Below are positions 10,178-22,200 of a stretch of DNA of 64,000 bases, one piece after another. The notes beneath the pieces are model-generated. The model did not search any database. It was given only the letters and a program-made list of their open reading frames with translations, and was not told the origin of the DNA. The position numbers and the translations under genes are program-made. Origin of the DNA: Brevibacillus laterosporus LMG 15441 (GTDB taxonomy: Bacteria > Bacillota > Bacilli > Brevibacillales > Brevibacillaceae); assembly GCF_000219535.2 (NCBI RefSeq), contig NZ_CP007806.1, positions 2,824,501 through 2,888,500 on the forward strand. Direction: 5' to 3'. How positions within the stretch are numbered: position 1 is the stretch's first letter; each line of letters begins with the position of its first letter.

Positions 10178-10252
10178 AAAAAATAAAAATAACCCACCAC
10201 AAAACAACCAGCGCAAACGTAAAACGTTGCCCAAGCTGTTTTATGGTGGGTT
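10178..10252 (-). terminator. Strong leader hairpin with U-run before the formate dehydrogenase gene
   Basis: In the minus-strand transcript, bases 10252-10235 pair without a break with 10208-10191 (18 bp, two G-U pairs), and ATTTTTATTTTTT follows. The 26-base loop contains a smaller hairpin (GCAAACGT/ACGTTGC). This is a textbook intrinsic terminator, yet it lies 36 bases upstream of the formate dehydrogenase start with no minus-strand gene before it. It is therefore probably an attenuator in the operon leader. Confidence 0.6.
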
Positions 10253-10461
10253 AATACTTAGCAGTGGTATATACCAGTTATCAATCCCTCCATACTCTGT
10301 ACGCGTATGCGTAAAAGCACAGGATGAATAGTATGACTGTAATCAGCCAGACTTAGACATCAATGAACTTCTTTTTTAATGATAACCAAACTTTCAGAAA
10401 TTGCAAGAGAAGAGCCCGTTTTTTTCAATTTTATGCTAATTCAACAACAAAAAAATAAACT
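10253..10461. promoter_or_regulatory. Divergent control region between formate dehydrogenase and the RHH regulator
   Basis: No gene is present. It contains a perfect 12-base palindrome TGGTATATACCA (10265-10276) and an ACGCGTATGCGT motif around 10301-10312. Either could be an operator or part of a sensory leader RNA for the minus-strand operon. I cannot match it to a named riboswitch. Confidence 0.35.
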
Positions 10462-10489
10462 TTAACATTTTTTGAAAAATAAATATATT
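10462..10489 (+). promoter_or_regulatory. Candidate promoter for the RHH regulator-MFS operon
   Basis: TTAACA (10462-10467) and TATATT (10484-10489) are separated by 16 bases, about 60 bases upstream of the preferred ATG. Confidence 0.35.
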
Positions 10490-10547
10490 GCCTAATTTTG
10501 GAAATCAGTTTATATTTTTTGTAGAACAAAAAAGGGTGGAATTATTT

Positions 10548-10940
10548 ATGGATAATCGATACAGCTCTTTTCAAGAATTCGCTCAAGCATTTGAGAAAAA
10601 ATGGGTAACCATAGCAATAGAACATGGATTAGTGAATGAGCCAATGGATATATATTTAGCTAAAGTCCGCAAAAAAGCACTTTTTGTCTGGAAGAAAAAT
10701 AAAGGGGATGAATGGATAGAAAGACAGGGATATACCATTGTTGACAGAAACCTCGACAAGGAAGGAATTTTCGATAAAAAACTAGGGCGCGGTCGTCCAC
10801 GAAAGCATGAGGATGATCGGCTACATCATGCCATCCATGTCAGACTCGACGAGGAAACATATCAAAAATTACTATCGCTGTGTCAAAAAAATAACCTTGA
10901 CCTCTCTGAGACTATTCGTATGCTCATAAAAAAAGGGTAA
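10548..10940 (+). CDS. Small ribbon-helix-helix DNA-binding protein with AT-hook-like motif
   Basis: The frame is open from a TTG at 10488, but AGGGTGG sits nine bases before the ATG at 10548, so I use that start (130 residues). Residues 1-75 are helical and unassigned. Residues 80-86 read GRGRPRK, an AT-hook-like minor-groove motif. Residues about 93-130 fit a CopG/Arc-type ribbon-helix-helix: a short strand (HAIHVRL), then two helices ending SETIRMLIKKG. It is 30 bases upstream of the MFS pump gene and divergent from formate dehydrogenase, so it may regulate either side. Ligand and target are unknown. The combination of AT-hook and RHH supports DNA binding; the regulatory role is inferred. 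Confidence 0.65.
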   Translation: MDNRYSSFQEFAQAFEKKWVTIAIEHGLVNEPMDIYLAKVRKKALFVWKKNKGDEWIERQGYTIVDRNLDKEGIFDKKLGRGRPRKHEDDRLHHAIHVRLDEETYQKLLSLCQKNNLDLSETIRMLIKKG

Positions 10941-10970
10941 CCCGTTTCGCTATGTAAAGGAGGAATTAAG

Positions 10971-12422
10971 ATGAGTCAGGAAGGTCAATTGCCTACTATC
11001 AGGACTACACTTCGCTGGTGGATACTTGCTAATGTGTCTTTGGGAATCTTTATGTCAACATTGGATGGCAGCATCACGAATGTAGCTCTCCCTAGTATTT
11101 CGGGTACATTAGACGTTCCCCTGCATATTGTACAATGGGTTGTAACAGCTTATTTATTAGCGATCGCTTCCCTTTTACCTATTATTGGAAAATTATCGGA
11201 TCTTTTTGGACGTGGGAACTTATATAATCTGGGATTTTTAATTTTTTTGATTGGATCTGCTTTATGCGGTTTATCAAAATCCATTTGGATGTTAATTGGC
11301 ATGCGTGTCCTACAAGCTGCTGGCGCCGCACTGCTGATGGCTAATAGTCAAGCGATCATAGCTGCCACTTTTCCCAAAGAAGAACGTGGTCGGGCCCTCG
11401 GAATAACCGGTATGGTGGTATCACTTGGTTCATTATCCGGCCCAGCCATCGGTGGCATTCTAGTTGATTCGTTTGGCTGGGAATCTATTTTTTGGATTAA
11501 CGTACCCATCGGTTTAATCGGATTTATCGCAGCATTACGTATCATGCCAAAACAGCACCAAAAACGTGTGGGAGAACCTTTCGACTATCTTGGTTCTATT
11601 ATGTATATGACAAGTATGATTACCTTCCTATATACCATTTCTAATGCTGAGGAACATGGATGGACAACGGGAATTACATTAGGTGGTCTTCTCTTTTCAT
11701 TCATCATCTTTGTCTTATTTTATCGACGTGAAACACGAATCTCACATCCTATGCTTGACTTCTCACTATTTAAGATAAGGACCTTCCGTTCAGGAAGCTT
11801 TGCGACTCTCCTGTCTTTTCTCTCTCTTTTTTGCATAACTATTCTCATGCCGTTTTATATGCAATTGGTGCTAGAATATCCCCCGAATATCGTGGGTTAT
11901 GTGATGATGGCAAATGCTGTGATGATGGCGATCGTTGCTCCGTTCTCCGGTTGGCTGTCTGATAAAATTGGCTGCTACTATTTAACGATCTCAGGCTTGG
12001 TGATTAATGCGATATCCTTTGTTCTGCTAACGAAGCTTACAACAAATGAACCGGCATGGCTTGTCGCAACACATATGGGCATATTTGGAATTGGCACTGG
12101 TCTTTTTTTATCTCCAAACAATGCTAGTATTCTCGGATCAGTTCCGCCCACACTATTAGGAGCAGCAGGCGGTCTAAATGCATTAGTCCGCAATATCGGG
12201 ATGGTATTAGGGACGACATTTGCTATCTCACTATTCTCTTTTCAATTGAATAGATTAACTGAAGATCAATCTGGATTTAGTAGCACTGATATCCTAAATG
12301 TGGAAGCTTACATGACTGCTCTTCATACTGTCTTTTGGGTAGCAGCCGTGATTTGCCTTTTTGCTGCCGTACTCTCTTCTATGCGTGATAAGCCTCAACG
12401 ACAGAAAAGGAAAGTGGCGTAG
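10971..12422 (+). CDS. MFS multidrug efflux transporter, DHA2 (14-TM, EmrB/QacA) family
   Basis: This 483-residue inner-membrane protein starts at ATG 10971 behind AAAGGAGG. Its length and hydrophobic segments fit the 14-helix DHA2 drug:proton antiporters. Visible signatures are STLDGSITNVALP in helix 1 (motif D1), the loop 2-3 motif GKLSDLFGR (motif A), R111 region GMRVLQAAGAAL (motif B), and GPAIGGILVDSFGW in helix 5 (motif C, typical of exporters). Members expel lipophilic cations, dyes or antibiotics using the proton gradient. It follows the ribbon-helix-helix gene by 30 bases, so the two form an operon, perhaps with autoregulation. It converges on the synthetase genes but is separated by a strong terminator, so a role in lipopeptide export is possible but not shown. 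Confidence 0.85.
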   Translation: MSQEGQLPTIRTTLRWWILANVSLGIFMSTLDGSITNVALPSISGTLDVPLHIVQWVVTAYLLAIASLLPIIGKLSDLFGRGNLYNLGFLIFLIGSALCGLSKSIWMLIGMRVLQAAGAALLMANSQAIIAATFPKEERGRALGITGMVVSLGSLSGPAIGGILVDSFGWESIFWINVPIGLIGFIAALRIMPKQHQKRVGEPFDYLGSIMYMTSMITFLYTISNAEEHGWTTGITLGGLLFSFIIFVLFYRRETRISHPMLDFSLFKIRTFRSGSFATLLSFLSLFCITILMPFYMQLVLEYPPNIVGYVMMANAVMMAIVAPFSGWLSDKIGCYYLTISGLVINAISFVLLTKLTTNEPAWLVATHMGIFGIGTGLFLSPNNASILGSVPPTLLGAAGGLNALVRNIGMVLGTTFAISLFSFQLNRLTEDQSGFSSTDILNVEAYMTALHTVFWVAAVICLFAAVLSSMRDKPQRQKRKVA

Positions 12423-12464
12423 CTGTTCACTCAGTAAAGCTAGATCACCATATGTTGCAAAAAA

Positions 12465-12513
12465 ATACGGGCATGACGCTCACGAATTCCGATTCGCGAC
12501 GTCATGCCCGTAT
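12465..12513. terminator. Bidirectional terminator between the MFS gene and the synthetases
   Basis: ATACGGGCATGACG (12465-12478) and CGTCATGCCCGTAT (12500-12513) are a perfect 14-bp inverted repeat with an inner CGAAT/ATTCG pairing. T-rich sequence follows on the plus strand (CTTTTATG) and a longer T run on the minus strand, so it serves both convergent transcripts. Confidence 0.85.
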
Positions 12514-12538
12514 CTTTTATGATTCTTTACCGCGGTCT

Positions 12539-13270
12539 TTAACGAAAATCATTTGTTGCATGGGTAGAGACAGCATACATTTCATCGATGATTTTCTGTA
12601 AGATCATGCGGACTATGCTTGCATTCCCCTCAATCATTTCAGGGTCAAGCAACTCTTCATGGGTTCCCACCGCTTGATATTGCATATGATTTCCATGAGT
12701 TGCCTGTTTCCATGACCAAGAAGATTCTACTGTCGAGCCCACTTTCTGAGAATCGGATGCTAGTAATTCATGGATATTGGCTTGAACCATCCCCTCATTA
12801 ACAAGCTGATTCCGATATCTAGCGTACGAATAGATTCTATTTGTATAGGAAGGCGTCACAAGATGCTTGTACTGTTCAGGTGTGTCTTCTAAGAGAGTAG
12901 CGATTTCCTGTAAGGCGTCCTCTTTTGAAGAGTCAGAATCCCCACTTCTGATAATGGAATCTAGCATGATAATATCTTTTACTTCGTAGCCTCTTGACTC
13001 CATTGCTTTTGCCACTTCAAATGCCAAATTACCACCTATTGAATAACCTAGGAACACGTACGGTTGATGTCCCTGTACATCAGTGAGGAGTTTGACATAT
13101 TGCTCCATTAATTCCTCGTCATTTGTATATTCCTCAATAAAATCCATACCATACAATACGCACTGGTGTTCAAGTAATTTTGCCATTTCGATGTATGCCA
13201 TGCCATACCCGATTGCTGGCGGGAAGCAGAACACATGTAAGCGTCCATGCTCGTTTAATTTTGTGATTGG
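12539..13270 (-). other. Thioesterase domain (release/cyclisation)
   Basis: The last 240 residues form an alpha/beta-hydrolase TE. The nucleophile elbow is GYSIGG (S4036), the acid is D4063 in MLDS, and H4163 in GTHEEL is the likely base. It should release the 13-mer, most plausibly as a lactone on the Thr9 side chain by analogy with the laterocidine family; hydrolysis to a linear acid cannot be excluded from sequence. Confidence 0.85.
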
Positions 13271-16200
13271 TTTACTCTTATTTTTTGTAAACATAGATCG
13301 TACTATTTCTTCGGCCATCGCGCCTACAGTTGGCATCTCGAACACTACACGTATAGGGATCTCGACCCGAATATCTGTGTAGATTTTCCTGATTAATTCA
13401 AGTACATGTAAAGAATGCCCACCCAATTCAAAGAAGTTGTCATTCTTACCAATTTTAGAAACACCCAATACCTCCTGCCAAATAGTAGCCAATTGTACCT
13501 CCGTTGGTGTCTGTGGAGCGATGTACTCCACTCCTAGATGAATATGACCTTCTGGAGTCGGGAGTGCATTTCGATTCATTTTGCCGTTTGGAGTCAATGG
13601 CATCTGTTCAAGCTGGATAAAAAACGATGGAATCATATAAGTAGGTAAATCTTGTGACAGCGAATTTCTGATTTCACCTACTGTAAGCTGTTGATTTGCC
13701 ACAAAATAAGCACACAACTGCTTCTGTCCCGCTTGCTCCTCTCTTGCAATAACTACCGCTTCCTGAACAGAAGGAATTTGTAGGAGTAGCGCTTCAATTT
13801 CTCCAAGCTCAATGCGATAACCTCGAATTTTTACCTGGTGATCCATTCGTCCCAGATACTCAATGGTTCCATCAGGGAGCCATTTTGCTAAATCTCCTGT
13901 GCGATACATTTTTTCCCCGGTTATAAATGGATTCTCTACGAATTTTTCGGTTGTTAGCTCAGGACGATTCCAGTAGCCTTTTGCCAATCCTTCTCCTGCA
14001 ATGCACAGTTCACCTGCTATCCCGATCGGTTGGAGGTGGTTTTCATCGCTTAAAATATAGAAGGAAGTGTTTACAAGCGGTTTACCAATTGTTATCGGTT
14101 CTCCGTCTATCAGTTCTCCCACCGATGACCACACCGTTGTTTCAGTTGGGCCGTACATATTATACAGGCGTGCCTGGGTGGTCTCGTGCAGGGCTTTGAT
14201 CAGGGAAGCGGGCAGTGCTTCTCCACCGAGCATAATTTCTTGTAATCCCTGTAGGCAGTGAATGTGCTCCGAGGATAACAGCATTTGCATCCGAGAAGGC
14301 GTCATTTGGATCATGTCCACCTGCTGTTTTTCAATCACATCACATAATGCTCTCGGGTCAGTTTGCTGAAGGCTACTTGCTAAAATTACCCTTACACCTT
14401 TACACAGCGGCAGTAGAGTCTCTAACACAAAAATATCAAATGAGATCGTCGTCACGGAAAGAAGTGTTTTTGCTTGGGTAAAGTCGATCTGATCGGTTAT
14501 GCCTTGTAATAGGTTTACGACTGCACGCTGTAAAATCATGACGCCTTTTGGCTTACCTGTTGAGCCTGATGTATAAATAACATAGGCTAAATCAGTAGGT
14601 CCACTAATAGGTTCAAGGTTAGATTGCTCATGCTGATCATCCGCAGACTCTTCATCCATAAGGATCAAGCTTCCTGCAAAAGCTATCCTCTCCTGTAAAT
14701 GACTCTGTGTCACTACCCAATTCGCTTTCGAATCTTCCAGCATGTAGCGAATCCGTTCGTCCGGATAATCTGGGTCAATTGGAACATAGGCGGCTCCAGC
14801 TTTCAAAATCCCCATTAACCCAATCATCATGTCTAAGGAACGGTCCACCATAATTCCAACTAACTGATTGGCTCCCACACCTTCGGATCGCAGGATTCGA
14901 GCCAGTTGATTTGCTTGCTCGTTTAATTCCCGGTAGGTGAGCTGTTCATTTTCGTAAACGACAGCTATCTGCTCAGGGGTACGTTCCACTTGACTCTCAA
15001 ACAATTGATAAATGGTTTTCTCTCTTGGATAATCTCCTGCTGTATCATTAAAGGTGTGCAGTAGCAACTCTTTCTCTTGCGCAGTAGCAATCTCAATGGT
15101 AGACAGCTTTACGGTTGGATCAGCCACTATGCTGTCAATGACCTGTAGGAACTGCTCTGACATTCGCTTGATAGTGTCACGCTTAAACAATGAGGTAGCA
15201 AACTCGAAAGTACACACAATGTTTTTATCATCTTCATTTGCATATAAGCTTAGATCAAATTTAGAGACATTATGCTCTCCTTCAAATGGTCTGAGCTGTA
15301 ACCCTTCGATGGTCTGATTACCTTGCTCCACGTTTTGTAAGGCAAACATTGTATCAAACAGCGGATTGCGACTAAAATCGCGAGCTACCTGTAATTTTTC
15401 TACTAGCTCTTCAAACGGATATTCCTGATTTTCATAGGCTTGTAGTGCATGCTCTTTAACTTCTCTGACATATTCGTAGAATGTTTTTGTTGCCATTGGC
15501 TGAGTACGAATCGCTAGTGTATTAATAAATATACCAATTAGGCTTTCAATATCTGCATGCGGTCTTCCCGCTATTGGAGTTCCTACAATAATATCCTCTT
15601 GTCCACTGCTTTTACCCAACAAGGTGGTATATGCAGCCAATAAGACCATAAACAAGGTGGAACCTGTTTGTGCAGCAATTTGTCGGAGTCCTTCACTTCT
15701 TCGTTGATCGATGACAAATTCAAGGATATCCCCCTGATAGCTTTGCAAAGCAGGTCTTGGATAGTCCGTTGGCAAATTCAGAACCGGAATTTCATTTCCA
15801 TGAATGTTCAGCCAGTATGCTTCTTGTTTTCGGATGCGTTCGCTTTGCACTTCTTCCTGTTGCCATACGGCGTAATCCTTATATTGAATTCGGAGCGGTT
15901 CTAGTTCCTCGCCGGTGTATAACTGAACCAAATCTTGAAGCAAAATACTTAATGAAGCCGCATCAGAAATGATGTGATGCGTGTCAAACATTAAAACATG
16001 TCGATCTGTTTCAAGTTCAATCAAGCCTACCCGTAAAAGTGGAGCTTTTGCAAGATCAAACTCACGCACAAATGCTTGAACGATGCTAGCTATCTCTTCC
16101 TCTTTTGCCAGCGTGTATTCAATCTCAAATGTCACATCACGATAAATCTGTTGGACTGGTTCCCCACTTATCATCGTAAAGCCTGTTCGTAAGGTCTCAT

Positions 16201-19200
16201 GACGATTGATTACCTTCTGGAATGCATCTTCAAGAGTTTTCCGATGAAGCTGTCCCTCTACCACTAGGACTGTTGGCATGTTATAACTGAGCCCTCCACC
16301 CTCAATCTGATTTAAAATATATAATCGTTTTTGAGCAGAGGATACCGGATAAAACTCTCTGTCGAAAATGACAGGAATTGAGAAATGCGCCACGTGATCA
16401 ATCTCAGATACTCGTTTGGCCATCTGTTCGATCGTAGGATATGCAAAGACATCTCGCAAAGGAAGATTCACTCCCATTTCTTTATGCATCTTGGCAACGA
16501 GAGTCGTAGCTCGCAAGGAATGTCCACCACTATCGAAGAAGTTATCTCTCACCCCGATATCAGTAATTCCTAGAACTTCCTGCCAAATACCAGCGATCTG
16601 CACTTCCCACTGTGTCTGTGGCGCTACGTATTCCACTCCTGTTTGCAGGTTTCCTTTTGGTACAGGTAATGCTTTACGATCAATCTTTCCATTTGGTGTT
16701 AAAGGCATTTGCTCCAACTGGACAAAGTAGGAAGGAATCATATAGCCAGGCAGCTTTTGCAGCAATGTGCTTCTTACATCGCTTACAAGTACTGGTTGAT
16801 CCGCTACAATATATGCGCATAAATGCTGTAGCCCAGCATGGTCTTCCTGTGCGATTACCACTGCTTCTTCAATCTCTTTTAAATTCCTTATCTGTTCTTC
16901 TATTTCTCCAAGTTCAATGCGATAGCCCCTCACCTTTACCTGATGATCGATTCGACCTAGATACTCAATGGTTCCATCAGGTAACCACTTCGCTAAATCA
17001 CCCGTTTTATACATTTTACTTCCTGGTAGGAATGGATTTTCGATAAACTTGTCCATCGTTAGTTCGGGACGATTCCAGTATCCTCTTGCAAGTCCCAAAC
17101 CAGCAATGCACAGCTCCCCAGCTACTCCTACTGGTTGAAGATGACCTTCCATACTCAAGATATAAAATTGTGTATTCGTTATTGGTTTGCCAATTGTAAT
17201 AGGCTGGCCCGCTGTCACTGATCCAATTGATGACCATACGGTTGTTTCAGTCGGACCATACATATTAAACAAGCGTGCCGGTGTATGCTCATGTAGCGCA
17301 TTGACTAAGGAAATAGGAAGCGCTTCGCCACCAAGCATAATTTCTTGGACATGCTGCAATTCTTTAAACGGCTCTGTACTATCTACTGAAGATAACAGCA
17401 TCTGCATGCGAGAAGGCGTCATTTGGATCATATCGATTTTTTGCTCAGAAATGACGTTTCGTAAGGCCTGTGAATCCGTCTGTTGAATTTCGCTAGCCAT
17501 TACTACTCGTATCCCTTTACTAAGCGAAAGGAGCGTTTCTAGCACGAAGATATCAAATGAAATGGTAGTAACAGAAAGAAGAGATTTGCCTTCTGCAAAG
17601 TCAATCCGATCCGTTATGCCATGTATCAGGTTGACAACCGCCTGATGAGTAATCATAACGCCCTTAGGCTTCCCCGTCGATCCTGATGTGTAGATGACAT
17701 AGGCTAAATCAAGCGGGCTGCTTCCTGGTACAAGATTAGATGCATCCTCCTGATAAGAAGCCTCTTCCTCTATTACGATACCTTTTCCCTGATATCCATC
17801 GAAGCTAATCTGATCCTGCAAATGACCGTGTACAACTACGAACGTAACCCCCGCATCCTCTAGCATATAGCGAATGCGATCTTCTGGATATCCTGGATCA
17901 ATTGATACGTAAGCTCCACCAGCCTTCAGGATGCCTAACAGTCCAACTAACATGTCAAGAGAACGCTCCACCAAAATACCGACTAGTTGATTCGAGCTTA
18001 TCCCTTCTGCTCGCAGTGTTCTAGCCAGTTGATTTGCTCGTTCATTTAACTCACGGTACGTCAGTTGTTCACCCTCATAAACGACTGCTGCTTGATCTGG
18101 TGTACGTTCGACCTGCATCTCAAATAATTGGTGAATGGTCTTGTCTGCTACATCCTGCATTGCTGTATTGTTAAATGTTTCGAGAATCAACTTCTTCTCA
18201 TCCGTTGTCAGCATCTCGATGGCTGACAGCTTCGCATGCGGTTCACTTACAAGTCCATCTACCAATTGGATAAAGTGCTTCGCCATACGCTCAATCGTTT
18301 CTCGTTTGAATAGTCTTGTCGCATATTCAAAGCTACACAGGACTGTATCTGTATCCTCCATCGCATGTAAGGTCAAATCAAACTTGGATATGGTTTGTTC
18401 ACTTGCATATGATGAAATGCGTAAGCCCTCTAGCTCCTGCTCTTTCTTTTCTAGATTTTGCAGGACGAGCATTGTATCAAACAATGGATTACGACTCATA
18501 TCCCGATTTACATCGAGCTTGTCTACCAGCTCTTCGAATAAATAGTCTTGATTCTCATATGCCTTCAAGGAAGCTTCTTTGACTTCCTGTAGATATTCGT
18601 AGAATGTTTTTTCACCAGCTGGATAGTTACGTATCGCAAGCGTGTTTATAAATATACCAATCATATTTTCTAAATCTGGATGAGGTCTTCCTGCTATCGG
18701 GGTTCCAACAATAATATCCTCTTGTCCACTATATTTACTCAGTAGAGTCGTATATACAGCCAATAACACCATATACAGCGTAGAACCGGTTTGGGCTGCG
18801 ATTTGCCTTAATCCATCACTGCTTTTTTGGTCAAGCACAAATTCAAACGTACTTCCCTCAAAGCTTTTCATAGCTGGACGGGCATAATCGACTGGCAAGT
18901 TGAGTACGGGAATCTCTCCCTGGAAAACTTCAAGCCAATAGGCTTCTTGTCGCTTGATTGCCTCGCGGTGAACGCCTTCTCGTTGCCAGACTGCATAATC
19001 CCTATATTGAATACGAAGCGAAGATAACTCTCCCCCCGTATACAGGCTGATAAATTCTTGCATCAAAATCCCTGTGGAAACACCATCTGAAATAATATGG
19101 TGCATGTCTAGCATTAGAACATGGCTATCTTTTTCTATCTTAATAAGCCCAACACGGAGTAATGGAGCTTGCTCAAGGTTGAACGGACGGACAAAGCCTT

Positions 19201-22200
19201 GGATAATGGCTTCGAGCTCTTCCCTACTGGCTTCAGTATATTCGATAGAAAAATCTACATTTGGGTGTACTCGTTGCATCGTTTCTCCGTTTACCAGCTC
19301 AAAACTAGTTCGTAAGATTTCATGACGCGAAATCAGCTTCTGGAAGACTATTTCTAAACGTTCTTGATCGAGCTCTCCATCTATCCTTACCACGTTCGGC
19401 ATATTATAACTAATTTCTCCACCAATTAATTGACTTAAAATATACAATCGCTTCTGGGCTGAAGAAACCGGATAGAATTCTCTCTCTTCAATAATGGGAA
19501 TGGAAGTATAGGCAATTTTTTCTCTTCCTATTAATACTTCTGCCATTTGTTCAATAGTCGGATTTTGGAAAACATCCCGTAGCGGTAGGTTTTGATTTAA
19601 TTCTTTATAAATTCTGGAAACCAAATGAGTAGCTCGCAGGGAATGACCACCAATATCAAAGAAATGATCCTTCACCCCGATCATGGAAAGACCAAGAACC
19701 TCTTGCCAAATCTGCACAAGCTTCGATTCCATCCATGTACGTGGCGGCACGTATTCTGCTCCTGTTTGGATAGTGCCATCCTCTGGGGCAGGTAAAGACT
19801 TTCGATCGAGCTTTCCATTTGGTGTATGCGTGATTTTGTCTACCTGTATGAAATAAGACGGTACCATGTAACTAGGAAGCTGATGGGCCAGTCTGCTTTT
19901 TAGCTCACTAATCATCAATTGCTTTTCCGATACAATATATGCGCATAAGTGCTGTAGTCCAGCATGGTCTTCCCGAGCGATTACCACTGCTTCTTGGACC
20001 TCTTCCATGCTTACGATCCGTGCTTCTATTTCTCCTAGCTCAATCCGATATCCTCGGATTTTAACCTGATCATCTGTTCTTCCCGCATATTCCATATTTC
20101 CATCTGGCAACCATCGTGCAAGGTCCCCGGTTCGATACATTCTTTCCCCAGGCCTAAAGGGATTTTCTATAAATTTTTCCGCGGTTAGCTCGGGGCGATT
20201 TAAATACCCTCTGGCAACCCCATCCCCTGCAATGTACATTTCTCCAATAGAGCCGATTGGCACTGGACGCAGAGCTTTATCTAATACATAAATCCTTACA
20301 TTGTCCGCTGGTACACCAATTGGTACAGAGTCCTGAGAAATATGATTCGGATCAAATGTATAGAGCATGCAGCCTACTACGGTTTCGGTAGGTCCATATT
20401 CATTCATAATTTGGACATTCCCACCAAAATTACGATGGATTTTGCTAGCCAGTTGCGTGTGTAGGGTTTCGCCGCCGACAATAAATCTTTTCATGTTACT
20501 GTTCGTGCCATCGTAGTCTTCTATTAATTTAAGATGGGTAGGTGTTAGCTTGATGATCCCAACCTTATTGTCTGCAAGGATGTCCAAAATGACCTGTACC
20601 TTGTCTTCTCCTCTATAAATATAGATCGTATTTCCAGAAATCAGAGGAGTATAAATGGACGTGACAGTCAAATCAAACGAAATAGACGAATAAAGCGGGA
20701 AATGAACGGTCTCATTTTGCACATACACCTTTTTAGCCCACCAAATATAATTGACAAGCCCCTGATGAGTGATCATAGCTCCCTTCGGCTTTCCAGTCGA
20801 GCCTGAAGTATAAATGATATATGCTAGATCATTCATGTTGTTTACGTGTTCAAGATTAGTGGTATTTCCCTGATAGATCTCTTGATTGTCTAGGTAAAGA
20901 ATCTTTTTGTTATAAGTAAGTTTTTCAGAGAATTTTTGCTGCGTGAGCAAAATAGTTGTTTGACTATCCTCTAGCAAGTACTGAATTCGATCTTCTGGGT
21001 AGTCTGGATCAATCGGTACATAAGCCCCCCCAGCCTTTAAGATACCGAGCAATCCAACCATCATATCCAATGAATGCTCCATCAAAATACCGACTAGCTG
21101 ATCTGAGCCTATTCCTTCTGCTCGCAGTGTTCGTGCTACTTGATTGGCTCGCTCATTTAACTCACGGTATGTCAGATGTTCACCTTCATAAACAACAGCT
21201 ACCTGATCTGGTGTGCGTTCTACCTGCATCTCGAATAATTGGTGAATGGTTTGTTCCTCTACACCCTCTACTGTCGTATTGTTAAACGTTTCGAGAATCA
21301 ACGTCTTCTCATCTGTTGTCATCATCTCGTTGGTCGACAGCTTCGCATGCGGATCACTTACAAGTCCATCTATCAATTGGATAAAGTGCTTTGCCATACG
21401 CTCGATGGTTTCTCGTTTGAATAGTGTTGTCGCATATTCAAAACTACATAGAAGCGTATCCGCATCCTCCATCGCATGTAGAGTTAAATCGAACTTGGAA
21501 ATCGTATGCTCACTTACATATGGTGTGATGCGTAACTGCTCTAAGTCCTGCTCCTGATTTTCTAAATTTTGCAGGACAAGCATCGTATCAAACAATGGGT
21601 TACGACTCATATCCCGGTTTACATCTAGCTTATCTACCAGCTCTTCGAATAAATAATCTTGATTCTCATATGCCTTCAAGGAAGCTTCTTTCACTTCCTG
21701 TAGGTATTCATAGAATGTTTTTTCACCCACAGGATAGTTGCGGATTGCGAGAGTGTTTACAAACATACCAATCATGCTTTCCAAATCAGCATGGGGTCTT
21801 CCCGCAATCGGTGTTCCAACAATAATATCCTCTTGTCCACTATATTTACTCAGCAGGGTTGTATAGACCGCCAATAGCACCATGTACAACGTAGAACCGG
21901 TTTGTGCTGCAAGCTGCTTTAGGTCCTCACTTGTGTGTTTGCCGATTCTAAATTCCAACAGACCTCCGTCAAAGCTTCTAATAGCAGGCCGAGTCAAATC
22001 AGTAGGCAATTGAAGGACAGGCAGTTCTTTTGAAAATACTTGTAGCCAATAATTTTCTTGTTGCTGATACCACTCACTTTTCATCTGCTGCTGTTGCCAA
22101 GAAGCGTAGTCCTTGTACTGGATTCGTTGTATAGGCAATACCTCTCCCTGATACAAGCTGGCAAACTCTTGAATAAGAACATTCATAGAGGTTCCATCAG

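Noticed and set aside
10971-12422. MFS pump as a member of the lipopeptide cluster
   Set aside because: It converges on the synthetases across a strong two-way terminator and pairs with the regulator upstream, so membership is not supported by the sequence, though function in export cannot be excluded.
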